Part shown: piece by piece, positions 7,448 to 17,198 of the stretch
How positions within the stretch are numbered: position 1 is the first letter of the stretch
How the letters are laid out: each line of letters begins with the position of its first letter
From: Anaerolineales bacterium UBA3905
GTDB lineage: Bacteria > Chloroflexota > Anaerolineae > Caldilineales > Caldilineaceae
Assembly (NCBI GenBank): GCA_002391565.1
Contig: DGFH01000242.1
Span: 2,116-19,596, forward strand
Reading direction: 5' to 3'
Length of the DNA: 17,481 bases
Notes under the pieces: model-generated
The model's input: the letters and a program-made list of their open reading frames with translations, nothing else
The model's database searches: none
What the model was told of the DNA's origin: nothing
Position numbers and translations under genes: made by a program

Positions 7448-7933
7448 ATGTCAGCCAAACAATGGAACACCCCCCCGGCCATGCAGATCGATGTGAAGAA
7501 AACTTACAAGGTGACGCTGGAAACCATCCGCGGCCCGATTGTGCTCGAACTCTATCCCGAGCACGCGCCCAAAACCGTCAACAACTTTGTCTTTCTGGCG
7601 CGCGAGGGCTACTACGACGGCGTGACCTTTCACCGCGTCATTCCCGACTTCGTGATCCAGGGTGGCGACCCAACCGGCACCGGGCGCGGCGGCCCTGGCT
7701 ACAAGTTCGAGGATGAAGTGAAAGGCAACCCGCTCAAACACGAGACCGGCGTCATTTCGATGGCAAACGCCGGCCCCAACACCAACGGCAGCCAGTTCTT
7801 CATCACCCATTCGCCGCAACCCCACCTGGACGGAAAACACACCGTCTTTGGCAAGGTCACCAGCAGCATGGATGTCGTCAACGCAATCCGCCAGGGCGAC
7901 AAGATGATCAAGGTCGTGGTGACAGAAGCGTAG
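7448..7933 (+). CDS. Peptidyl-prolyl cis-trans isomerase, cyclophilin type
   Basis: A 161-residue single-domain cyclophilin, which speeds cis-trans isomerisation of Xaa-Pro bonds during protein folding. Core motifs are all visible: FHRVIPDFVIQGGDP (61-75) with the catalytic arginine R63 and Q71, TGTGRGGPGYKFEDE (76-90), MANAGPNTNGSQFFIT (105-120) and LDGKHTVFGKV (127-137). There is no signal peptide or membrane helix, so it is likely cytosolic. The ATG at 7448 is preferred over an in-frame ATG at 7418 because AAAAGGA sits 8 bases ahead and family homology begins after it. A promoter candidate lies at 7377-7405. The next plus-strand gene begins 54 bases later. Confidence 0.96.
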   Translation: MSAKQWNTPPAMQIDVKKTYKVTLETIRGPIVLELYPEHAPKTVNNFVFLAREGYYDGVTFHRVIPDFVIQGGDPTGTGRGGPGYKFEDEVKGNPLKHETGVISMANAGPNTNGSQFFITHSPQPHLDGKHTVFGKVTSSMDVVNAIRQGDKMIKVVVTEA

Positions 7934-7987
7934 CGCTGTCGGAAGATTTGGAGAGCGGATTGCGCATGGGAAATGAAGCGAGGATGC

Positions 7988-8815
7988 ATGAGCGCAGCCA
8001 CATTCACATTGCTTCAATCTGATGTAGGTTATGGTGTAGCGCCCTCGGCGGCGTGGCAGCCACTGGCGGCGCGCCCGCTGCTGGTGCTTGTCGGTGTGAC
8101 CGGGGTGGGCAAAAGCACGACGCTGGCGGCGCTGCAACATACCGGCCTGGCCTATCATGCTCTGCCCGACCGCCGCGTGCTGACCGATCGACTCATCATC
8201 CCGACGATGCTGGCTACCAGCGGCGCGCCATTGGCGCCGGTCACAGATCGCACCCAGCGCTTTGCCCTGACACGCGCCTATCGCGAACAACACCCTGGCG
8301 GCATGGGCGAGGCGCTGAACATGCTGCTGGTGGATGTCACGCAGACGCCGGGCTTGTTGCTCTTCGACGGTCTGCGCGGCGAAAATGAGGTGACGTACGC
8401 CGCGCAGACGTTGCCACGCGCGCGCTTCGTCGTGCTCGACGCGCCCGACGTCGTGCGCGTCATCCGGCTGATGGATCGCCAGGATCCCTTCGACGTGATT
8501 GCAGCGCGCGCCAGCACGCACGCCGTGCATGAGCTGCAACGTTTTGTCGATCTGGACGTCGAGGGCGCCGAAGCCCTGTTCACGCCGGAAGAACAGCACA
8601 TCCTGGCCGACCTGGTCAGCACAGGCGAGGCCACCGCCGACGATCTACGCAAAGCGCTCAGCATCGTCGTGGAGGAGCGACGCCACTATGACCCGGCAGC
8701 CACGCGCGCGGCGCTGGAAGCCCTTGCGCCAGCGCGCACGCTGGTTGTCGACACCGTCGCCGACGCACCGCAGACGGTCGCCCTGAAAATTCTAGATTTC
8801 TTGCGAACATCTTAA
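7988..8815 (+). CDS. P-loop NTPase, nucleotide-kinase-like, function unknown
   Basis: A 275-residue protein with a clear Walker A motif GVTGVGKST (residues 36-44) after the strand LLVLV, and a likely Walker B strand ending in LLLFDGLRGENEV (123-135). The DGxRxxxEV pattern after the strand recalls kinase-like P-loop proteins such as archaeal dephospho-CoA or nucleotide kinases; this parallel is inference. The C-terminal third is helical and rich in Ala, Arg and Glu. I cannot name the substrate. The start at 7988 is favoured over 7973 because GAGG lies just before it; both share the frame. Its TAA stop is followed with no gap by the ATG of the dipeptide epimerase, which implies translational coupling and a shared role. 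Confidence 0.82.
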   Translation: MSAATFTLLQSDVGYGVAPSAAWQPLAARPLLVLVGVTGVGKSTTLAALQHTGLAYHALPDRRVLTDRLIIPTMLATSGAPLAPVTDRTQRFALTRAYREQHPGGMGEALNMLLVDVTQTPGLLLFDGLRGENEVTYAAQTLPRARFVVLDAPDVVRVIRLMDRQDPFDVIAARASTHAVHELQRFVDLDVEGAEALFTPEEQHILADLVSTGEATADDLRKALSIVVEERRHYDPAATRAALEALAPARTLVVDTVADAPQTVALKILDFLRTS

Positions 8816-9904
<1,089 letters not shown>

Positions 9905-9947
9905 CTGCAGATCGGAGCAGTGACGATCTTCATAAGGAGCCAACGTC

Positions 9948-10958
9948 ATGCAGGCAACGTCCTTTCAGACACCGCTTGGGATCGGCCAACTGCTCGACCG
10001 CGTCTTTCGGTTGTATCGGCTCCGCTTTGGCAGGCTGGTGCTGACGGCAGCGATCTTTTTCGTGCCGCTGGCCGTGCTCTCGGCGCTCGTGCTGGGCGTA
10101 GCGATGAGCAGCTATTTCGACTTGCTCTTCCGGGCGATGGATGCGCCCACCATGAACGAAGAAACTATTCTTCTCACTGGCGGCACGACGATTGGGCTGG
10201 CGCTGCTGGTGGCAGGGTTGGCGTTGATCCTGGGGGCGCTGGCCTTTCTGGCGACGTTGGCGCAGGCGGATGCCACCGTCAACGGGCGAGAGATGACGGT
10301 GGGCGCCAGTGTGCGCGCCGGCCTCACTCGCTTCTGGGCCTTTGTGGGAATGTCTTTGCTTGTGACGCTGATCGCTGTCGGCGTTCTGATCGTCATCTAT
10401 GTCGTTGCCATCCTGGTGGCGCTGCTCTTTGCGGGCTTACTGGCCGGCCTCTCTACGCTGGCCGGCGGTAGCGATCTGGCAGCGGTGGGCGCCTTTCTAC
10501 TGATCATGGCGTTGGTGTTTGGCCTGCTCTTTGTGATGTTGCTGCCGCTCGCTTTTCTGACAACGCGCTGGTTCGTGGCGCCGGTGGTGCTTCTCACCGA
10601 ACACTGCGGGCCGGTGGCGGCGTTGCAGCGAAGCTGGCGCCTGACCGAGGGAAGTTTCTGGCGAATCTTCGGCTTGTTGCTCCTGATCTTTATTCTCAAC
10701 AGTGTCGTGCTCAGCCTGCCGCTTTCGCTGCTCCAGTTCTTCGCCGTCATTCTGCTAACCACGCAGCTGCTAGGAGCAGTCAACGGCGCGCTGACCGGAT
10801 TAAGCTATCTCGTCAGCATTTTGTGGTATCCTTTTCTGGCGTTGACGCTGGTGCTCGTCTATTACGATCTGCGTGTGCGCAAAGAAAACTTCGACCTGGA
10901 CATGCGCATCCGTGCGCTGGAGACGGCGGTGCGTCCGCCAACGCTGCCCCTGCCATGA
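9948..10958 (+). CDS. Multi-pass membrane protein (GDPD membrane-domain/DUF7544-like)
   Basis: A 336-residue integral membrane protein with about six long hydrophobic segments spread from residue 30 to 315. The N-terminal segment IGQLLDRVFRLYRLRFGRL (12-30) is the common opening of a family annotated as glycerophosphoryl diester phosphodiesterase membrane domain or related DUFs; it carries no catalytic phosphodiesterase domain. A basic cytoplasmic tail ends the protein. The ATG at 9948 follows AAGGAG at 8-9 bases. The gene overlaps the next one by four bases (ATGA), which marks the start of a three-gene translationally coupled set. Function is unknown. Confidence 0.82.
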   Translation: MQATSFQTPLGIGQLLDRVFRLYRLRFGRLVLTAAIFFVPLAVLSALVLGVAMSSYFDLLFRAMDAPTMNEETILLTGGTTIGLALLVAGLALILGALAFLATLAQADATVNGREMTVGASVRAGLTRFWAFVGMSLLVTLIAVGVLIVIYVVAILVALLFAGLLAGLSTLAGGSDLAAVGAFLLIMALVFGLLFVMLLPLAFLTTRWFVAPVVLLTEHCGPVAALQRSWRLTEGSFWRIFGLLLLIFILNSVVLSLPLSLLQFFAVILLTTQLLGAVNGALTGLSYLVSILWYPFLALTLVLVYYDLRVRKENFDLDMRIRALETAVRPPTLPLP

Positions 10959-11947
10959 AGGAAGCATATAGCCATGCAGCGTGGCGGCTGGCGATGCTGC
11001 TAGTGTTGCTTATGGCGCTGGCGGCGTCGCCTGTCGCCTACGGTCAGGATGAAACGCCTGCCCCATCCTCGCTGGAAGATTATGCAGCCGCCGTGCGTGC
11101 AGCAGAAGGCTTGCTGCGCGACGCCCCCACTGCGTCTGACGCCGCCCGACGTCAGCTTGCCCCTTTCGCACAGGTGGAATTGATCTCCGGCGAAAGCGTG
11201 ACGGTGGCGCCTCTGCTGGGGACGGAAGGGGCGGAGCTCAATGGTGCGCCTGCGCGGGCACGGCTCCAGCTTGTGGAGCGTCAACTGGACGCAGCTGACG
11301 CCGACCAAACTGCCGACCGTCTCGCCGTGCTGGAAAGCATCCTTGCCGGGCCGGCGTTTCAGGAGCGAGAATCGTGGCTCGATCAATTGCGACGCTGGCT
11401 GACAAATCTCTTCCAACAGTGGGCCGGCAGTGCGGCAGCGGATATTGAACCATCGCCAGTTAGCACCGTGCTGGCGCAGGCCGTCGGCTGGGGCGTCGTC
11501 ATCGTCGGCAGCGCTCTGCTGATCACGCTGTTGGCGCGCTGGCTGCGGTCGCTGCTCCACACTTTTATTGGTGACGCCGTCAAGGTGGAAGGACGGGGCG
11601 ACGACACACCAATGACACCCATCGCGGCGCGCGCCGCCGCCGCGCGCCTGGCCCAACACGGCGACTATCGCGCGGCGGTGCGGCAACTGTATCATGCTGC
11701 GTTATTGACGCTGCAAGAGCGACGCATCGTCGTACGCGACCCCAGTCTCACCAATCGCGAGGTGCTGGCGCGCACACCAGCGACGCATCCTGTGTACACG
11801 CCTTTGGCGGCGGTGGTGGAGGTCTTTGACGATGTCTGGTATGGTGTACACGAGCCTGATCAGACGACATTCGAGCAGTATCGTTCCACCGTCGATGAGC
11901 TAGAACGTCACGCCTCCAGCGCAGCAGTGCAGGAGCCGACAGCATGA
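10955..11947 (+). CDS. DUF4129 domain-containing membrane protein
   Basis: A 330-residue protein with an N-terminal signal or anchor (hydrophobic about residues 11-28, AYGQ near 28-31), an extracytoplasmic helical region, one membrane helix (about 172-195) and a cytoplasmic C-terminal DUF4129 domain (about 235-318). Domain hallmarks are GDYRAAVRQLYHAAL, LTNREVL and FDDVWYGVHEPD. DUF4129 proteins commonly sit beside MoxR ATPases, DUF58 and DUF4350 proteins, and in some bacteria the domain is fused to a transglutaminase; their job is unclear. The ATG at 10955 overlaps the previous stop by four bases (ATGA); earlier in-frame starts would run far into the upstream gene. It overlaps the next gene in the same way. 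Confidence 0.88.
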   Translation: MKEAYSHAAWRLAMLLVLLMALAASPVAYGQDETPAPSSLEDYAAAVRAAEGLLRDAPTASDAARRQLAPFAQVELISGESVTVAPLLGTEGAELNGAPARARLQLVERQLDAADADQTADRLAVLESILAGPAFQERESWLDQLRRWLTNLFQQWAGSAAADIEPSPVSTVLAQAVGWGVVIVGSALLITLLARWLRSLLHTFIGDAVKVEGRGDDTPMTPIAARAAAARLAQHGDYRAAVRQLYHAALLTLQERRIVVRDPSLTNREVLARTPATHPVYTPLAAVVEVFDDVWYGVHEPDQTTFEQYRSTVDELERHASSAAVQEPTA

Positions 11948-13188
11948 CGCCGCCACTGACCTCCTCGCGCATGCCATTCCCAACCAGGCTGCAGTCACTC
12001 GCCACACCCCTCGCGATTACAGTGCTGGTCGCGATCCTGCTGCTTGCCACACTCCTCACTACGCCGCCGCCGGAGCCGATCCCTTACGACCTGGACGCCA
12101 GCCATCCTACCGGACTGCTCGGTTTGCGGTTATGGCTGACCGAACTCGGTTACGATGTACAACGCACAGGTGGGCTACGTTTTGAGCTGCCCGCCGCCAC
12201 AGACATGCTTTTTGTCTATCCGAATCAGCTGAGCTACAACGCCGCCGAAGCGGCAATGCTGCGGGCATGGGTGGAACAAGGCGGAACATTGGTGCTGGTT
12301 GGTCCCGCCGGTGAGGATCGCGAACTAATCGCTGCTTTTGGCGTGCGCGTGGCGTCGGAACTGAGCTACGAAAATGAACAGGTGCAGGTGCAGCCGTTGT
12401 TGCCCGAGGGGCGTCGCGTCTATCCGCGTGAATGGTTTGCGCCCGGCGTCACGCTCGATCTGAGCGATGCGCCGCAAGCTGTGCCGGTATTGGCGCTCGC
12501 TGATGGCGACAGCGACCGTGTCACGCTCATCGAACACGCCGTCCGCAAGCCGGTCGTCGCAGTCCAGTCAGTGGGCGAGGGGGTGGTCTGGCATCTGGCG
12601 CCGGGCGTCGATCTGACCAATCTCAACCTGGCGGAATATCAGCAGGGCGAGCTGTTGCCGGCATTGTTGCGCACGACGCCCGCAGGGGGCAAGATCGTTT
12701 TTGACGCCTATCACCTCTTTGGCTTTAGTCGCGTCGGTGAGCAGATCGCCACGCTGCAGGACTGGCTGTATCGCACCCCCACCGGCTGGGCAATGCTCTT
12801 TACACTCCTTGTAACGGGTGGCTTTTTGCTCCTGGAGGGGCGTCGTCTCGGCCCACCGCTGGTGACAGTCGCGCAGACACGCGGGCGTGAGGCGGCCGAA
12901 TACGTGCGCGCGATGGCAAACCTGCATCGACGTGCAGGCGAACACGTGGCGCTGGCGCAACATCATCATCACCGGCTAAAAGTAGGGTTGGCGCGGCGAC
13001 ATGCCCTTCTCCCCGACCTGCCTGACGATCAGTTTCTGCTGGCGCTGGAGAGTCTCTCGCCGTCGTTGTCGCCAACGCAGCTTGCCGCTGTGCGCACCAC
13101 GTTGATTGGGCTGACCAATCGACCGCAAGAAAAGCAGTTGGTCGAACTGGCGGCAACCGTCGACCAACTGCTGAATTCGAGCCATTAA
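11944..13188 (+). CDS. DUF4350 domain-containing membrane protein
   Basis: A 414-residue protein with a membrane helix near the N-terminus (about 18-40), a Rossmann-like extracytoplasmic domain (about 50-258; LRLWLTELGYDVQRT and WVEQGGTLVLVGP are characteristic of DUF4350), a second helix (about 279-298) and a cytoplasmic helical tail rich in Arg and His, including HHHH near 340. The segment FDAYHLFGF (253-261) just before the second helix takes the place of the more usual FDExHHG motif of this family, as remembered. The ATG at 11944 overlaps the DUF4129 stop by four bases. It ends 22 bases from the convergent htpX gene. No MoxR or DUF58 gene follows, although these are common partners. Confidence 0.87.
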   Translation: MTPPLTSSRMPFPTRLQSLATPLAITVLVAILLLATLLTTPPPEPIPYDLDASHPTGLLGLRLWLTELGYDVQRTGGLRFELPAATDMLFVYPNQLSYNAAEAAMLRAWVEQGGTLVLVGPAGEDRELIAAFGVRVASELSYENEQVQVQPLLPEGRRVYPREWFAPGVTLDLSDAPQAVPVLALADGDSDRVTLIEHAVRKPVVAVQSVGEGVVWHLAPGVDLTNLNLAEYQQGELLPALLRTTPAGGKIVFDAYHLFGFSRVGEQIATLQDWLYRTPTGWAMLFTLLVTGGFLLLEGRRLGPPLVTVAQTRGREAAEYVRAMANLHRRAGEHVALAQHHHHRLKVGLARRHALLPDLPDDQFLLALESLSPSLSPTQLAAVRTTLIGLTNRPQEKQLVELAATVDQLLNSSH

Positions 13189-13210
13189 CGCACCTGGCGC
13201 ATGACGTTGC

Positions 13211-14086
<876 letters not shown>

Positions 14087-14122
14087 AGTGCCTCCTGTGC
14101 CTTGTGTCAAATGGAATTAAGA

Positions 14123-14151
14123 AAAATAGAAAGCCAAAGCTGAACTGTCAT
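14123..14151 (-). promoter_or_regulatory. Sigma70-type promoter for htpX
   Basis: On the minus strand ATGACA (14151-14146, 5/6 match) and TATTTT (14128-14123, 4/6 match) are separated by exactly 17 bases. The start near 14116 gives a leader of about 30 bases. No other regulator site for heat or envelope stress is recognised. Confidence 0.5.
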
Positions 14152-14525
14152 GCCGGGCAGTTCGGCGGCACAAGAGTCTTCACTCCTTCTGGTTACAAAA
14201 CTCCAGACAACTCACAGTCTTCACCCTCGCATCTTGAATGATTGAAGGCATTATCAATAGACCGGGTATGGGAAGGGGTAGGCTGGCTTCCAATCCAACC
14301 GACACGCGGCTGACAATGAACTGACTCATTGCCAGCCGGATGACTGGTCTTCAGGTTGCCACTGGGTCGGCGCATTACCGCGCAACTCATATTGCGTAGA
14401 GATTTCTGACGCGCAACAAGTAATGCGTCGCTGGCAACAAAATACTTTGTCTGACCAATGGTAAAGATGTGCGCATGGGGAGGCGCAATGGCGCGCAGTG
14501 GAGAGAATGGTTCAGGCTGGCAGGC
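14152..14525. other. Non-coding gap between DUF192 gene and htpX
   Basis: No supported gene is present; a 65-codon minus-strand frame at 14193-14390 has no ribosome site or recognisable sequence. The notable content is a nested inverted repeat at 14371-14427 and GC-rich GCGC-type text around 14470-14500. Confidence 0.5.
14371..14427. repeat. Nested inverted repeat
   Basis: The outer arms CGCATTAC (14371-14378) and GTAATGCG (14420-14427) are perfect complements. Inside, CGCAA (14381-14385) and TTGCG (14392-14396) form a second stem with a 6-base loop, and GCGCAAC occurs at both 14380-14386 and 14411-14417. It could be an RNA structure, a regulator site or the remains of a mobile miniature element. 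Confidence 0.4.
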
Positions 14526-14882
14526 TTAACTGACAACGAGTTTCAGTTGATCGCCAACTTCGGTGTGGGTTCGTTCGATGGTGCCAACAGGGACTTCAAC
14601 AACATAATGGCTATTACGATAAATCTTGCCGATGGCCCAGGGTTGCATGGCCTTGTCTATTGCCACGACCTGATGTTGCTTGTTGACATAGATTACGTCG
14701 ATTGGAATCGACATAAACATGCAATGAACGCCATGACACGGCTCGATGACAATCCCCTCCCCTTCAGGAAGATCACGCACCCCGATCAACCCGCGCAGGC
14801 GCGTCCAACTGTTGTTGGCCATACGCCCATTGCTAATCACTTCCGAATTGCGGCTGACATTTTCGACGCGCACCACAGTCAT
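14526..14882 (-). CDS. DUF192 family protein
   Basis: A 118-residue protein of the DUF192 family, whose function is unknown. Hallmarks are SWTRLRGLIG (25-34), LPEGEGIVIEPC (38-49), VHCMFMSIPIDVIYV (52-66), PWAIGKIY and VEVPVGTI. There is no signal peptide in the chosen form, while many relatives are exported. The ATG at 14882 has GAGG just upstream. It begins 18 bases after the prepilin peptidase stop and is the last gene of the Tad-like operon on this strand. Confidence 0.92.
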   Translation of the reverse strand: MTVVRVENVSRNSEVISNGRMANNSWTRLRGLIGVRDLPEGEGIVIEPCHGVHCMFMSIPIDVIYVNKQHQVVAIDKAMQPWAIGKIYRNSHYVVEVPVGTIERTHTEVGDQLKLVVS

Positions 14883-14900
14883 CGCCTCGCTTTCTGGAGT

Positions 14901-15572
14901 TTATAAACCCATCCACAGTATCACAAAGGCGCCAATTGCCAGGTAAGGTGCATACGCAATCGCTGTCTTGCGTGTTGCTCTTCGGGTGAACAAAAGGAAA
15001 AGCGCTGCGCCGGCGCCGACAAGTGCACCGATGACGAGCGCCCATAGCACATTGGGATAGCCGGTCATCAAGCCGATCACGCCGGCAAGTTTTACATCGC
15101 CCATTCCCAGGGCGCCACGCCCTATCACCGCTAACAGCAAAAACACACCAAAACCGGTCGCGCCACCCAATAGAACGTGCAACGGATCGGGCGTAAATGG
15201 TAGCAAGCTGAAGATTGCAGTCGCAACAGCCGCTGGCGCAAGCATCACATTGAGGACGCGGTGATGCTCAAAATCAATGACAATGACAGCAAGCAGGAAG
15301 ACCGCGTACAGCCACCCAATGATCAATTTCGCACCCCAGCCCCAATGCCAGGCCATCAATACGGCAAGCACAACGCTCGCCAAGATGACCGGCAATTGAC
15401 GACGGCTTGATGTAGACCAGGCCGGCGCCCAGTGATGCAACCAATGTGGCGAAGGCGCCGAGGCCGTATCCTGCCTGCCAATGCCAGGCAGAATATCGGC
15501 GGCCCAGTTAACCAGGCCGCCGCCTATCCATCCCACCAGAACTGCCGCGATCATCAAAAGAGGCGATTCCAT
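14901..15572 (-). CDS. Type A24 prepilin peptidase (TadV/CpaA/PilD-like)
   Basis: A 223-residue membrane aspartyl protease that cleaves the leader from type IV or Tad prepilins at the inner membrane. The two catalytic aspartates are visible: D100 in VIVIDFEHH and D159 in the GMGD motif (156-159). About six membrane helices are present. The N-terminal segment (NWAADILPG, residues 22-30) keeps the outline of the methylase/zinc domain of large PilD enzymes, but the usual CxxC pairs are absent and replaced by a Ser/Trp/His-rich stretch. The ATG at 15572 follows AAGGTGG, which overlaps the TadG-like stop; an earlier start at 15641 would overlap that gene. The spacing of 7 bases supports one operon. 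Confidence 0.9.
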   Translation of the reverse strand: MESPLLMIAAVLVGWIGGGLVNWAADILPGIGRQDTASAPSPHWLHHWAPAWSTSSRRQLPVILASVVLAVLMAWHWGWGAKLIIGWLYAVFLLAVIVIDFEHHRVLNVMLAPAAVATAIFSLLPFTPDPLHVLLGGATGFGVFLLLAVIGRGALGMGDVKLAGVIGLMTGYPNVLWALVIGALVGAGAALFLLFTRRATRKTAIAYAPYLAIGAFVILWMGL

Positions 15573-15579
15573 ACCCACC

Positions 15580-16686
15580 TTACGGCACAAGGCTGGCGGC
15601 GCGCAATTCCCAGGGCGCCGCTGGGTCACCGTCGGTGCCACCGCAGAAAGTCATACAATTGCCACTGCAATCCTTTGTCGCCAACACAGCTTTACTCGTG
15701 ATCTTCTTGATCGTCTTAGGCATGCCAGGTTTTGGATTCAACACAAAGCTCTGGATCCAGCCAGTTACAGACACGCAACCGTAGCGTGTGACGTAGTAGC
15801 TTTCTGCTTCCTGGCCGGTGCAATTGCCGCTGGCAGCGCAGTTGATGCTGCTAAACAATGGCACACTGACAGTCTGTCCGGCGCGAGCATTGACGTCATC
15901 CTTGACGCCAGCCTTGATTCCGCGTAGGCCGGGAATACAGGCCGGCAATTCGACGCGACCACCATAGTCGCTGCGAATGCGGCATGCCAGTTCGCTGGCG
16001 CCACAGCCGCTAGCCTTACATGGATCAGTATAGACGCCGTTAGCAGGCGTATCTGGGAAATCCATCCAACCACGCGCGATGCTAGTGACAACCGCAAAGT
16101 CGTTCGAGCCATCGTCATCCAGGTCGCAGTCATAACAGTCACATGTGTCACGCTGCACGCCGCCGATGACGCAGCTGGCGTCGACCTTATCGAAATCGGC
16201 GTCCCAGATGACTATTGACTGGCCGCACTGCACACCCTCAAACAACGCATAATCGAGTGCAACCGGCCACAATCCGCATGCGGCGTTGGCCCCGCCACAG
16301 GCAGCGCGCGCCGTAGCGCTGACCGTGACTTCGTTCCAATTCAGCACGCGCGCCAGGATGGTGTCGGCAACCGTGCTGGCGCGAACAGAAACGCGATTGC
16401 CATTAATAGAGATGTCGCTAATCGCAATGGCATCGTCGTTCAAACCATTCCGGCGCAGATAGTCAATGGCCTTGCTGGTGGCAGTTTGTTCACTGCGACC
16501 CAGGCAAAGTTCACGCGCCGCTGCCAGAGCGCCAGCATCGGCGGCATTTTGCAGCTGCCGACGCACACCGTATACGTTTCCGGCTTCGATTGCGAGCGCT
16601 ACGAACGCCAGCAGGCCGAGAAACATCAGCGTGAACTGAATGAGTGCCTGCCCACGTTCACTGCGCAGATGATTTAGCTTGTTCAT
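15580..16686 (-). CDS. TadG-like pseudopilin/pilus assembly protein, cysteine-rich
   Basis: A 368-residue protein. The N-terminus has the TadE/TadG layout: SERGQALIQ (9-17), a membrane helix (about 17-36) and the strongly conserved stretch RRQLQNAADAGALAAAREL (42-60). The remainder would lie outside the membrane and contains 18 cysteines in total. A cluster at C182, C184 and C187 runs into an EF-hand-like loop D188-x-D190-x-D192-G193 with D196, which could bind calcium. In true class III prepilins the fifth residue after the cleavage glycine is Glu; here it is Gln (Q17). TadG proteins are generally not cleaved, so this fits TadG more than TadE. The ATG at 16686 overlaps the TadE-like stop by four bases. 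Confidence 0.88.
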   Translation of the reverse strand: MNKLNHLRSERGQALIQFTLMFLGLLAFVALAIEAGNVYGVRRQLQNAADAGALAAARELCLGRSEQTATSKAIDYLRRNGLNDDAIAISDISINGNRVSVRASTVADTILARVLNWNEVTVSATARAACGGANAACGLWPVALDYALFEGVQCGQSIVIWDADFDKVDASCVIGGVQRDTCDCYDCDLDDDGSNDFAVVTSIARGWMDFPDTPANGVYTDPCKASGCGASELACRIRSDYGGRVELPACIPGLRGIKAGVKDDVNARAGQTVSVPLFSSINCAASGNCTGQEAESYYVTRYGCVSVTGWIQSFVLNPKPGMPKTIKKITSKAVLATKDCSGNCMTFCGGTDGDPAAPWELRAASLVP

Positions 16687-17198
16687 GATCCACTCTGTGA
16701 AGTATCACTGCCATAGTACATCATACTGGTTGATGCACTGATCGGAACATCGCCAATGCCAAGCAGATCACCAAACCGGGACTCATAGAGCACGCGCACT
16801 CGCACCTCAAGCGTAGAGCCAGGTGTAGGGCAGCCTGAGGTTGGATTGGGCGTAATCTCCACGTTTTGTCCCAAAATTGCAACTCTGCCGCCGGCGCCCT
16901 CTGTCACGGCAGCGTCGATGATGGCGCTGCGCAGCGCGTTGCGATTGGCGCCCGTGCAGGGTAAGCGTGAGTAGAGACGCGCGCTCTCGCGTGACGCGTT
17001 CAGCACGACGCTGTAGTGTTGATACGCATACCCAAGGTCGACGGCGCCAACGATTAGCGTGAGCATGATAGCGACGACGAACGCCACCTCCAGTAGACTC
17101 GAACCGCGCTCATTTCTCAACTGAGGCAGCCAGCGACGCTTGATGAGCGTCCGTCTATTCGAGTGTAAGCCTGTCGTCGATGAGTCGATCGCGTACAT
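16683..17198 (-). CDS. TadE-like pseudopilin
   Basis: A 171-residue protein with a basic N-terminal leader (to about residue 31), the motif ERGSSLLEVAF (30-40) and one membrane helix (about 37-58). The pattern G32-SSLLE with Glu37 at +5 matches the processing site of TadE/TadF pseudopilins, which are cleaved by the A24 peptidase type encoded two genes downstream. Conserved text around NASRESARLYSR (68-79) is also typical of TadE. The ATG at 17198 follows AAAGGTG; it overlaps the preceding helicase-like gene by 44 bases, but no good start lies further downstream. TadE proteins are minor pseudopilins of the Flp/Tad adhesion or secretion apparatus. Confidence 0.87.
   Translation of the reverse strand: MYAIDSSTTGLHSNRRTLIKRRWLPQLRNERGSSLLEVAFVVAIMLTLIVGAVDLGYAYQHYSVVLNASRESARLYSRLPCTGANRNALRSAIIDAAVTEGAGGRVAILGQNVEITPNPTSGCPTPGSTLEVRVRVLYESRFGDLLGIGDVPISASTSMMYYGSDTSQSGS

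Noticed and set aside
7451..8599. 382-codon open frame on the minus strand, antisense to the cyclophilin and P-loop NTPase
   Set aside because: The plus strand encodes intact cyclophilin and Walker motifs with ribosome sites; the antisense product is rich in Arg, His and Ala as expected of a shadow frame.
10823..10954. N-terminal extension of the DUF4129 protein from an ATG or GTG upstream
   Set aside because: It would overlap the upstream membrane gene by over 130 bases, and the signal peptide with the ATGA overlap at 10955 gives a clear better start.
14193..14390. 65-codon minus-strand open frame upstream of htpX
   Set aside because: It has no ribosome site, no hydrophobic or conserved segment and unusual composition.
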